Source: Acidobacteriota bacterium
GTDB taxonomy: Bacteria > Acidobacteriota > Terriglobia > Acidiferrales > 2-02-FULL-67-57
Assembly (NCBI GenBank): GCA_022571295.1
Contig: JACZYA010000008.1
Span: 1 to 47,222 of the forward strand
Length of the DNA stretch: 47,222 bases
Direction of reading: 5' to 3'
The position numbers and the translations under genes were made by a program. Numbering within the stretch: position 1 is the stretch's first letter; every line of letters begins with the position of its first letter. Shown in pieces: positions 18,640-27,099 of the stretch. The notes under the pieces are model-generated. The model saw only the letters and a program-made list of their open reading frames with translations. It had not been told where the DNA came from and ran no database searches.

Positions 18640-19140
18640 TCACCTCTTCCCAGACAAGTAGGCGGAGGCAAAGTCCACCGGCGGGGGCTGCGCCCCCAGT
18701 TGCCGCAGCAGCGTGGTGACCTGGCCGCGGTGGTAGCTCTGGTGGTTGAGCAGGTGGTAGAGGGTCTGCCAGAGCTCGAAGGTCAGTTGTTTTCCCTCAC
18801 TGTTGCTATAGGTAAATTTCTGGCCGAGCTTGAGCAGGTTGATGCCGGCCAGGTAGGAGCGCATGTCCTCTTCCGTCGCGCGCCAGCGCTCGGCGATGGC
18901 GGCCACGCTGGTGCATTCCTCAAAGGAAGGAGCTTCTTCCGGTGTGCGACCATTCCAGCGCTCGAGCCAAGCCCATTCGGCGATAATCATGTGGGCCAGG
19001 GTGTCGCGCACGGAAGGGAAGCTGTTGCCGAGCGGTTTCAGAAACTGCTCTTGGCTGAGGCTTGCGCAGGCTTTCAATTGCTGGTCGCGGGCCCAGTAGT
19101 GGTAGTCGAAGAGTTCCTTGAAGATGCTGAGCGGAATCAT
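18640..19140 (-). CDS. DinB family protein
   Basis: FDYHYWARDQQLKACASL..., LAHMIIAEWAWLERWNG, LLNHQSYHRGQVTTLLRQLG: DinB fold with metal-ligand His positions. Confidence 0.88.
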   Translation of the reverse strand: MIPLSIFKELFDYHYWARDQQLKACASLSQEQFLKPLGNSFPSVRDTLAHMIIAEWAWLERWNGRTPEEAPSFEECTSVAAIAERWRATEEDMRSYLAGINLLKLGQKFTYSNSEGKQLTFELWQTLYHLLNHQSYHRGQVTTLLRQLGAQPPPVDFASAYLSGKR

Positions 19141-19149
19141 GCCGTCGCT

Positions 19150-20067
19150 CTACGGCCGGGTGGAGCTGCGCGCCAGCCCCGCTTTCTGCCGGGTGAACCA
19201 CTGCTCGCGCACTTCGGCGGCCAGGTGTGTGGTTTCAGCCTCGCCGGGGAAACCACCCTTGACCACATCGGTGCAGAAGCCGCGCACCGCTTGGTCGAGC
19301 GCCGCGCGCAGGTCGGCGTAGCGCCGGACAAACTTGGGGTGGACACCGAAGCTCAGCCCCATCAGGTCGTGCAGCACCAGCACCTGCCCGTCGCAGCCGG
19401 GGCCGGCACCGATGCCGATGGTGGGGATGCGCAACTCAGCGGTGATGCGCTCGGCCACTTCCGCCGGGATGCTCTCCAGCACCAGCGAGAAGGCGCCGGC
19501 GGCCTCGACCGCATGGGCGTCGCGCAGGAGCTGCTCAGCCGCGGGCAGGGTCTTGCCCTGCATCTTGAAGCCGCCCAGCGCGTGCACCGACTGCGGGGTG
19601 AGGCCGACGTGGCCCATGACCGGGATGTCGTTCTCCGCCAGCCGGGCGATCAGCTCCAGGCGCTTCTCGCCGCCTTCGATCTTCACCGCTTCGGCCCCGG
19701 CTTCCTTGACGAAGCGGACGGCGTTGGCGACCGCGCCGGTGAGGTCAATCTGGTAACTGCCAAAGGGCATGTCGGCCACCAGCAGCGCGCGCTGGGTGCC
19801 GCGGCGGGCAGCGCGGGTGTGGTGCAGCATCTCGTCCATGGTGACGGCCAGGGTGTCGTGGTGGCCGAGGACCACCATGGCGAGCGAGTCGCCCACCAGG
19901 ATGATGTCCACCCCGGCTTCGTCCACCACCCGGGCGGTGGGGTAGTCGTAGGCGGTCAAGCAGGTGATGGGTTCGTGACGGGATTTCTTCTTGAGAATTT
20001 CCGGTACGGTGACCTTATAGGTCTCCCGTCCGGACTGCCCTGAGTGGGCGTTCGGAACGGCGCTCAT
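19150..20067 (-). CDS. panB: 3-methyl-2-oxobutanoate hydroxymethyltransferase
   Basis: ITCLTAYDYPTARVVDEAGVDIILVGDSLAMVVLGHHDTLAVTMDEMLHHTRA. Confidence 0.96.
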   Translation of the reverse strand: MSAVPNAHSGQSGRETYKVTVPEILKKKSRHEPITCLTAYDYPTARVVDEAGVDIILVGDSLAMVVLGHHDTLAVTMDEMLHHTRAARRGTQRALLVADMPFGSYQIDLTGAVANAVRFVKEAGAEAVKIEGGEKRLELIARLAENDIPVMGHVGLTPQSVHALGGFKMQGKTLPAAEQLLRDAHAVEAAGAFSLVLESIPAEVAERITAELRIPTIGIGAGPGCDGQVLVLHDLMGLSFGVHPKFVRRYADLRAALDQAVRGFCTDVVKGGFPGEAETTHLAAEVREQWFTRQKAGLARSSTRP

Positions 20068-20325
20068 GTTGTCCTCCGGGTATCGCGCCCTTAACGGGCT
20101 GCAATCCCTTGGGTTCCGCCGAAGCAGAACCCAATTATTAGACTCCTTTCCTGCCGGTCTTGGCAACCCCGATTTTCATGGGAGCAGACCCACGCCGGCC
20201 AAGGCGGGTGCCCCGCCACTGGCGGGATAAACTCCGCACCTCTTCCAAGCTGTCTTAGCTGGGCAAAGGCCAGAGGAGAAAAACCATTGCCGCCGACCGA
20301 GAGGCAGACAGAAATGCGTGCCCAC

Positions 20326-20344
20326 CCTGCCTACCGCAGGCAGG
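20326..20344. repeat. CCTGCCTACCGCAGGCAGG palindrome
   Basis: Same palindromic core as 11205-11253 and 24055-24080. Confidence 0.8.
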
Positions 20345-20533
20345 CGCAGGCAGGTCTACCCTACCGGCAAAGGAGAATTTCAGTAGCGCAGGCATGCCTG
20401 CCTGCGGCAGCAGAAAAGGCCGACGATGAACCCTGCCCCTCGCTGTGCTCCCTTCGGCTTCGCTTCCCTCGGCTACGCTCGGGACAGGCAGGGCAAGTAG
20501 GGACAAGCCGGGTTCATCGCCGCTACCGCGGGT

Positions 20534-20666
20534 GGGTAGTGTCCTAATTTGAGCGATTCCGAACTCGGCCCCAATTCACACCGAGCCCCCAGGCCCCTGC
20601 CTGGGGGGAAGTAAAAATGCCTGCGGCGGGTGCCGCAGGGATTGGTGTGAAATTAGGACACTACCC
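20534..20666. mobile_element. Possible MITE or IS-derived remnant
   Basis: 17-bp perfect terminal inverted repeats GGGTAGTGTCCTAATTT / AAATTAGGACACTACCC, 133 bp apart, no ORF inside. Confidence 0.65.
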
Positions 20667-20682
20667 CACGGGCGAAGTGCGC

Positions 20683-21336
20683 TCACTCGGGGCCGAGGGG
20701 GAGGAAATACTGGGTGCCTTTGACGGGCTCGCTCAGGCGGCGGAGCAGCCCCTGGAGGTCCTGGTTGCGCTCGACGAAATCAATCTCCGTGGTGTTGACC
20801 ACCAGCAGGTTCGAGGCCTCGTAGCGGAAGAAAAAGTGCTCGTAGGCCTCCACTACTTCCCGGAGGTAAGCGTGAGAGAGGTCGCGCTCGCGCGGGTCGC
20901 GTTTTTTCTTCAGGCGCTTGCGCAGCACGTCGGGCGAGGCCTGGAGATAGATGACCAAGTCGGGGTTGGAAATCTGCGGGCGGAAAAGCTGGTAGTAGCG
21001 CTCGTAGAGTTGGAGCTCGGCATCGTCGAGGGTGAGGGCGGCAAAGATGCGGTCGCGCTCGAAGAGGTAGTCGCAGACCACCGGGCGAGGGTCGCGCTCC
21101 AGGCCCAGGTCGCTCAACTGCTGGTAGCGCGTCAGCAGGAAGTGCAGTTGCGCTCGCAGGGCCGCGCCCGGCCGCTCGGCGTAGAAGTCGGCCAGATAGG
21201 GGTTGTCGTCAGGGTCGGCGACCAGGCGGGCGTGCATGCGCTCGGCCAGAATGCGCGCCAGGGTGGACTTGCCCACCCGGATGGGGCCTTCGACCGCCAC
21301 GTAGCGCGGCGGAGTAAACTTTGGTGTAAGTGGCAT
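20683..21336 (-). CDS. Deoxynucleoside kinase (dNK family)
   Basis: YVAVEGPIRVGKSTLARILAE P-loop; YERYYQLFRPQISNPDLVIYLQASPDVLRKRLKKKRDPRERDL. Confidence 0.9.
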   Translation of the reverse strand: MPLTPKFTPPRYVAVEGPIRVGKSTLARILAERMHARLVADPDDNPYLADFYAERPGAALRAQLHFLLTRYQQLSDLGLERDPRPVVCDYLFERDRIFAALTLDDAELQLYERYYQLFRPQISNPDLVIYLQASPDVLRKRLKKKRDPRERDLSHAYLREVVEAYEHFFFRYEASNLLVVNTTEIDFVERNQDLQGLLRRLSEPVKGTQYFLPLGPE

Positions 21337-21401
21337 CCCCCAGTCTTCCGTCGGAACCGAAGAGATTATAACGTGGGATGCAGAGTTTTCCAGCGCCCGA
21401 C

Positions 21402-23234
21402 TCAGGGGATTCGCTCGACGCGAAGGGAAGAGACCCGGTCGTTCCCGACCGCGGTGCGGCCCAAGGAAGGGGCGTCGCTGCGCAGGACGACCGAGCGGCC
21501 ACGAAAGTTGCTGTCCTTGTAAAGGGTCACGGTGTAGCCCGGCGGCACCCGGATGGAACTGGCCCGGTCGTTGCCGATCAGGTTGTCTTTGAGGTTGGAG
21601 TCGCTCGCCCGAAAGATTTCGCTGCGGCCGGTGTAGCCGTCATGCTCATACAGGGTGACGCCCTCGGGGCTGCGCGGCACCGACGGGGCCGGGGCGGCAG
21701 GCGGGACCGCAGACGCCTCGGCTACGGTTGCAGAAGGCGCTCCGATGCCCAGATAAGGATTGAAAGCGTAGTCCAAAGAGAAAGGCTCCGGCAGGGTCAG
21801 GTTGCGGGAGACGCCGTAGGCAGGGTCCAGCCCCCACTGTCCGACCGCCAGGACTTTCTTTTTCCGGGTGCGACGGTCGTGCCAGCCCCAGAATGGTTTG
21901 GCCTTGTTCGACCCGTGCTTGCGTCCGCGAAACGCGCCTGCAATCTCCGCTTGCGCGGGGCGGGGCCGGTCGCCGTAGGGCTGGTAGGCGTAGTAGGCGT
22001 CGAAGGCGCGGCTGCTGCGGCCTTCTTGGGCGCGCAGCCACCACTGGTCGTAGATGGAGAGCAGCTCGTAGCCCACCCGGCGGTGGTTGGCATGCCGGGG
22101 GCGCTCGGCGACGCCTTTGTAGATGTAGGTCACGCCGGTGCCGGCGGTAAATTCATCCCGGCCCAACGAAAAGCGCGCGTGGGAGTCGCGCGAGCCGTAA
22201 ATGCCGTGGCCGCCCGACTCGACAAAGATGACCGGATGAGAACCCTGGTAGAACTCCACCTCGCCGTCGAAACTGTGCACGTTTTTCTTGACCCGGCGGT
22301 CGGCGCGATAGGAATAGATGTTGTTGTGGGCGAGCGTTTCCATCACCTGCAAGCGGCCGTAGGGCGAGCCGTCCTTGGCAATGGTGAGGATCAAACCTTC
22401 GTTGTCGTTCTCGTGGCAGGTGCCGGCGACGCACCGGTCGGAGTAGTCGCGGGGGTGGAAGAGGTTGTAGAGGAGAAACCAGTGGGTTGGGGTTTCCATC
22501 ACGGCGTAGTGGACGTAGGCCTGGGAGCTGCCCATCGGTTGGTTGTCCCAGTTGTTTTCTCCCTCCCAGTCGCCGTCGAAATCGAAGCGCGCCAAGTAAT
22601 CCGATTTGGGCTGCCACCAAGTCTCCTGGGCCACGAAAGGGGCGTAGTGCTCGGCCAAGCGGCGATAGGGATCGCTGGACTTGGATTCCCCGGAAAAGCT
22701 CTTCTGCTCGCGCGTTCGGCGAGAAGGTGCCCGGGGCGTGACCTCGATGGCAAGGGAGGCGGTCTTGCCCTTGAGCTCCGCTCTGACGGTGTAGCGCCCG
22801 GGCTGCTCCGGGGCGGTGTAGAGAAAGGCATCTTGGAGCGTGAACTTGGTGGTGGTGCGGCTTAGAAGCCTGCCGACCAGGCCCACGTTTTCCTCGCCAT
22901 AGAAAGGTTCGGACTCCTTCCACTGATAGCGGAAAGGCTTGGAGAGCCAGCCGCCGTTGGGCTGCTGGACCCGGAGCTTGGCGCCGCCCACGCGCAGGCG
23001 CACCCGTTTGGTCTGCTCGCCTTCGGTGACCTGACCGTAGGCGAGCACCTGGAGCACCAGCGTCTCGTGGGGGCGGATGCGGGCCGGGGCCGGGTCGCTG
23101 CGCAGCTTGATCTCGGTCAGGGTGCGCTTGCTGTCGGCGGCAGGTTGGGCGGGCACCCGAGCCTGAAGTAAAAGGGGGAGAAACAGCAAACCCGCAAGGA
23201 GATTGCGGACGGCTGGTGGCGAAGCGTTTCTCAC
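21402..23234 (-). CDS. Secreted protein with two C-terminal beta/gamma-crystallin repeats
   Basis: N-terminal signal sequence; VTLYEHDGYTGRSEIF...NDRASSIRV and VTLYKDSNFRGRSVVL...NDRVSSLRV. Confidence 0.8.
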   Translation of the reverse strand: MRNASPPAVRNLLAGLLFLPLLLQARVPAQPAADSKRTLTEIKLRSDPAPARIRPHETLVLQVLAYGQVTEGEQTKRVRLRVGGAKLRVQQPNGGWLSKPFRYQWKESEPFYGEENVGLVGRLLSRTTTKFTLQDAFLYTAPEQPGRYTVRAELKGKTASLAIEVTPRAPSRRTREQKSFSGESKSSDPYRRLAEHYAPFVAQETWWQPKSDYLARFDFDGDWEGENNWDNQPMGSSQAYVHYAVMETPTHWFLLYNLFHPRDYSDRCVAGTCHENDNEGLILTIAKDGSPYGRLQVMETLAHNNIYSYRADRRVKKNVHSFDGEVEFYQGSHPVIFVESGGHGIYGSRDSHARFSLGRDEFTAGTGVTYIYKGVAERPRHANHRRVGYELLSIYDQWWLRAQEGRSSRAFDAYYAYQPYGDRPRPAQAEIAGAFRGRKHGSNKAKPFWGWHDRRTRKKKVLAVGQWGLDPAYGVSRNLTLPEPFSLDYAFNPYLGIGAPSATVAEASAVPPAAPAPSVPRSPEGVTLYEHDGYTGRSEIFRASDSNLKDNLIGNDRASSIRVPPGYTVTLYKDSNFRGRSVVLRSDAPSLGRTAVGNDRVSSLRVERIP

Positions 23235-23318
23235 GGCATCCTCCTTGTCACTTCAATTGGATGCGGTGGCCGAGCCGGATTATACCTGAGGACGCTGCTT
23301 CGCGGGCCAGCCCCGCCC

Positions 23319-23843
23319 TTAGCGGGGCAAGCTCCGCCTTTGGCGGGACCAGCGGCGGACGGTGGCGCGGTCGGTGAGCCCGGCCAGCATCTCCGCGGCG
23401 GTCTTGCGTGTGAGGGGATGGCGCAGCTCAGGGGCGAGGTCGCACAGCGGCGCCAGCACAAAACGGCGCTCGGCCAAACGCGGATGCGGAATGGTGAGCT
23501 CAGCCAAACGGACAACGCTGGTGCCGTAGAAAAGAATGTCAATGTCGATGGTGCGCGCCACCGGCTGGGGAGCGGCCGCCGGGCGGCGGCCCAGTTGGCG
23601 CTCAATGCGCTGGGTGGCGTGTACCAGCGACATTGGCATCAACTCCGTCTCCACTTCCAGCACACAGTTCAGGAACCAACGCTGGGCCGCCGTGCCCACG
23701 GGCTGGGTTTCATAAAGGGGCGAGCGCCGCCGCACCGCTATGCCCGCCGCGGTCAAAGCCTCCAGCGCCCGCTCGATATGCTTCTCCCGGTCTCCCTGGT
23801 TCGACCCCAGGGCGAGATAGGCGGTCTTGGTGGTGCGAGTCAT
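23319..23843 (-). CDS. folK: 2-amino-4-hydroxy-6-hydroxymethyldihydropteridine diphosphokinase
   Basis: AYLALGSNQGDREKHIERALEAL; PVARTIDIDILFYG; IPHPRLAERRFVLAPLCDLAP. Confidence 0.96.
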   Translation of the reverse strand: MTRTTKTAYLALGSNQGDREKHIERALEALTAAGIAVRRRSPLYETQPVGTAAQRWFLNCVLEVETELMPMSLVHATQRIERQLGRRPAAAPQPVARTIDIDILFYGTSVVRLAELTIPHPRLAERRFVLAPLCDLAPELRHPLTRKTAAEMLAGLTDRATVRRWSRQRRSLPR

Positions 23844-24103
23844 CGGAGTCCGCGCCGCTGCCAGTCGGTTGTGCGCGCAGGCAAGGAGATTCTACGCCGC
23901 TTGCGCAATCTAGTCAGCCCCAGCGCTGCAGGGGAAGAGAGGCAGACAGGAATGTCTGCCCCACCAAACAAGGCGGGCGTACTGTTCGGTATCACCTCTC
24001 AACGGGGGTGTAGGTCAGTTTCACGATGTTGATATGCCGCTGAGCCCGGCGGCACCTGCCTGCCTACCGCAGGCAGGCCGCCGGGTGGAAAAACAGCACA
24101 AGC

Positions 24104-24151
24104 GCCCCGTGGCAGGTGCCCTTCGACTCTGCTCAGGACAGGCCACGGGGC
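24104..24151. repeat. Palindromic repeat of the 'CCTTCGACT..GCTCAGGACAGGCC' family
   Basis: GCCCCGTGGC / GCCACGGGGC arms around AGGTGCCCTTCGACTCTGCTCAGGACAG. Confidence 0.8.
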
Positions 24152-24288
24152 TCGGCGTGTTTCTTTTCGATAGCTGCACTGTGCGACAAGCTTGAATTGA
24201 CTGCCGGGGAGGGGTAGGCTGGCAGCAGGCACGAGGTTCGCCGGCCAAGGCGCACAGGTCCAGGCTTGGGGGGAGGAAGGAGCAAGCC

Positions 24289-24546
24289 ATGGACATGCTG
24301 GTGGCGGCGGAAGTGGTGGCGGTGCTGACGGCGTGGGGATTTCTGTTTCTCTCCGTGCGTCGCTGGGGCCCCGGCCGGAGGAAGCGCTCGGTGCGCTGTC
24401 CGGAAAAGAAGCAGCGGGCCAAAGTTCTGGTGGAGCACCGCGAGGGCGACTACGGCAGCGTGTATGCGGCTGACGTGATCGCCTGCTCGTTGCTCCCGAA
24501 AGAAAAGCCGGTCACCTGCGAGAAGAAGTGCCTGGATCGGCTCTAG
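24289..24546 (+). CDS. Hypothetical small membrane-anchored protein with Cys-containing tail
   Basis: MDMLVAAEVVAVLTAWGFLFLSVRRWG... one TM plus basic tail with four Cys; family not recognised. Confidence 0.55.
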   Translation: MDMLVAAEVVAVLTAWGFLFLSVRRWGPGRRKRSVRCPEKKQRAKVLVEHREGDYGSVYAADVIACSLLPKEKPVTCEKKCLDRL

Positions 24547-24733
24547 TTCCTCTGGGCTGAAATCTCCCCGCGGCAGAGTTTCCTGCGGCTGGATTTCATG
24601 CATCCAACCTGCGTAAGATTGGGGCTTCCGCGCCGGAGGGGTGCGGTTGCTTTGATCTGATTCGCCCTGTACGCGAAAGAGGAAAAAAGGAGTAGCCGCA
24701 ATGTCCAAGCCAGCCACAAGGAAAGGCCAACTC

Positions 24734-26833
24734 ATGGGTTGTGTCCGACGGAGCCTCTGGTGGGCCCAGCTTTTGTTCCTGTTCGCCGGTTTGGGGCTGT
24801 GGGCCCAGCAACCGGCGCTGAAAGCTCCCCCAGAAACTCGCCGCGACAACACGCGGGAGGTGCTGCACGGGGTTGAGATTGCCGACCCCTACCGCTGGCT
24901 GGAGGATCAGGAAAGCCCGGAGACGCGAGCGTGGATTGATGCGCAGAACGAGTACACCCAATCAATCCTGAGCGCGCTGCCGGGGCGCGAGCAACTGAAG
25001 CGGCGGCTGACGGCGCTACTGAAGATCGACACCATTGGCCTGCCGCGGGCGCGCGCGGGCCGCTACTTCTTCTCCAAGCGGCGGGCGGATCAAGACCTCT
25101 CCGTCATCTACACCCGAAAAGGACTCGAAGGCGAGGACGAGGTGCTGATTGACCCGCATCCCATGAGCTCCGACCACACCACCTCGGTCACGCTGCTGAA
25201 TGTTTCCGCCGACGGCGTGCTGGTGGCCTACGGCGTCCGCCAGGGGGGCGAGGACGAGATTGAGGTCAGGCTGCACAGCGTGGATGCGCGCATGGACTTG
25301 CCCGACCGCCTGCCCAAGGGGCGGATTTGGGGAGTTTCGCTGCGGCCGGATAAGCGCGGGTTTTACTACACGCGCTTCGGCACCGAGGGGCCGCGCGTCT
25401 ATTACCACAAGATCGGCACCAAGCCCGCGCTCGACATTGAAATCTTCGGCAGGGGCTACGGGCCGGGCAAGATTATCGTCAGCGAGTTGTCGGAAGACGG
25501 GCGCACCCTGCTGATCACGGTCGCGCACGGTTCGGCTGCCGACAAGACCGAGATTTACACCGTGGACGTGGCCAACAACGGCCCGGCGGTGCCGGTTGTG
25601 AACGACATTGACGCCCGCTTTGAGGGAAAGATCGGCGGCGACACGCTCTTCCTGCAAACCAACTGGGAAGCGCCGCACGGGCGAATCCTGGCGGTTGACC
25701 TGGAGAACCCCGCCCGCGACCAGTGGCGCGAGATCGTCCCGGAGAGCGAGGCCGTCATCCGAGGGTTCTCCCTGGTCGGGGGCAAGCTGTTCGTCAACTA
25801 CCTGGAGGACGTCCGCTCGCGGGTGCGGGTCTTCACGCCGGAGGGAGAGCACGTGCGCGACATCGAGTTCCCCACCCTGGGCACGGTGAGCGGCGTGCGC
25901 GGACGCTGGGGGAGCCAGGAAGCTTTCTTTGTGTTCACCTCTTTCCACGTGCCCACCACGATTTATCGCACCGACGCGGCTGAGGGAGGGCAGGAAATCT
26001 GGGCGCAGCTCCAGGTGCCGATTGACAGCGCCGATCTGGAAGTCAAGCAGGTGTGGTACGAATCCAAAGACGGCACCCGGGTGCCGATGTTCCTGGTGCA
26101 TCGCAAGGGACTGCCACTAAACGGCGCCAACCCGACGCTGCTGACCGGCTACGGCGGGTTCAACCTCAGCCGGACGCCGAGGTTTTCCTCCACCGCAGTG
26201 GCGTGGGCAGAACACGGAGGCGTGTATGCGCTGGCGAACCTGCGCGGCGGGGGCGAGTTCGGCGAGGAGTGGCACCGGGCGGGGATGCGGGAGAAGAAGC
26301 AGAACGTCTTCGACGACTTCTTCGCCGCGGCCGAGTGGCTGATCGAGAAGGGCTACACCAATCCCTCCAAGCTGGCCATCCGCGGAAGCAGCAACGGCGG
26401 GCTGCTGGTGGGCGCCGCGCTGACCCAGCGCCCGGAGCTGTTCCAGGCGGTGGTGTGCGCCTACCCACTGCTCGACATGCTGCGTTACCACAAGTTCCTG
26501 GTGGCGCGCTTCTGGGTGCCGGAGTACGGCTCCTCCGAGGACGCCGAGCAGTTCGACTACCTCCGCGCCTACTCGCCCTACCACCAAGTGGAACCCGGCA
26601 CCGACTACCCGGCAGTGCTCTTGATTACCGGCGACTCCGACACGCGCGTGGCTCCGCTGCACGCGCGCAAGATGGCGGCGCTGCTCCAGTCGGCCACCGG
26701 CTCGGAGCGGCCGGTGCTGCTGCACTACGACACCAAGGCCGGGCACTCGGGCGGCCTGCCGGTCAGCAAGCAGATTGAGAACTCCACCGATTGGCTCAGC
26801 TTTCTGTTCTGGCAACTGGGCGGGACGGACTAG
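24734..26833 (+). CDS. Prolyl oligopeptidase (S9A), exported
   Basis: ADPYRWLEDQESPETRAWIDAQNEYT; catalytic region IRGSSNGGLLVGAALTQRPELFQAVVCAYPLLDMLRY; TKAGHSGG. Confidence 0.95.
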   Translation: MGCVRRSLWWAQLLFLFAGLGLWAQQPALKAPPETRRDNTREVLHGVEIADPYRWLEDQESPETRAWIDAQNEYTQSILSALPGREQLKRRLTALLKIDTIGLPRARAGRYFFSKRRADQDLSVIYTRKGLEGEDEVLIDPHPMSSDHTTSVTLLNVSADGVLVAYGVRQGGEDEIEVRLHSVDARMDLPDRLPKGRIWGVSLRPDKRGFYYTRFGTEGPRVYYHKIGTKPALDIEIFGRGYGPGKIIVSELSEDGRTLLITVAHGSAADKTEIYTVDVANNGPAVPVVNDIDARFEGKIGGDTLFLQTNWEAPHGRILAVDLENPARDQWREIVPESEAVIRGFSLVGGKLFVNYLEDVRSRVRVFTPEGEHVRDIEFPTLGTVSGVRGRWGSQEAFFVFTSFHVPTTIYRTDAAEGGQEIWAQLQVPIDSADLEVKQVWYESKDGTRVPMFLVHRKGLPLNGANPTLLTGYGGFNLSRTPRFSSTAVAWAEHGGVYALANLRGGGEFGEEWHRAGMREKKQNVFDDFFAAAEWLIEKGYTNPSKLAIRGSSNGGLLVGAALTQRPELFQAVVCAYPLLDMLRYHKFLVARFWVPEYGSSEDAEQFDYLRAYSPYHQVEPGTDYPAVLLITGDSDTRVAPLHARKMAALLQSATGSERPVLLHYDTKAGHSGGLPVSKQIENSTDWLSFLFWQLGGTD

Positions 26834-26847
26834 CCAGGGAACCCCAG

Positions 26848-26965
26848 AGCTTGTTGCATAACCGCTCCCAGTGAGGCCTCAGGGGCTAAAGCCCCTGTTT
26901 TTTCCTTACCCTTGGATGTCAGGGCTGAAGCCCTGACCCGCCATGCGGAGGTTATGCAACAGCTT
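26848..26965. repeat. Inverted-repeat element with internal hairpins
   Basis: AGCTTGTTGCATAACC (26848-26863) / GGTTATGCAACAGCTT (26950-26965), enclosing CAGGGGCTAAAGCCCCTG and TCAGGGCTGAAGCCCTGA. Confidence 0.7.
26880..26903 (+). terminator. Probable intrinsic terminator after the prolyl oligopeptidase gene
   Basis: CAGGGGCTAAAGCCCCTG followed by TTTTTT. Confidence 0.75.
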
Positions 26966-27099
26966 CTAGCCGGCTTCAAGTCGGTCGTTATTAAAGAAAA
27001 CAAGGGAAAGCTTTAATAAGGACACACGCTATTAAAGTTTGGTTGAATTCAGGTTCAGCCTGAAGGTTCCCCCCTGACAGGGTTAGGCGGCGCCTGGTT

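Noticed and set aside
18700-20043. 447-aa plus-strand ORF opposite DinB/panB
   Set aside because: Spans two well-supported genes on the other strand; shadow ORF
21378-22865. 495-aa plus-strand ORF opposite the crystallin protein
   Set aside because: Antisense shadow, biased composition
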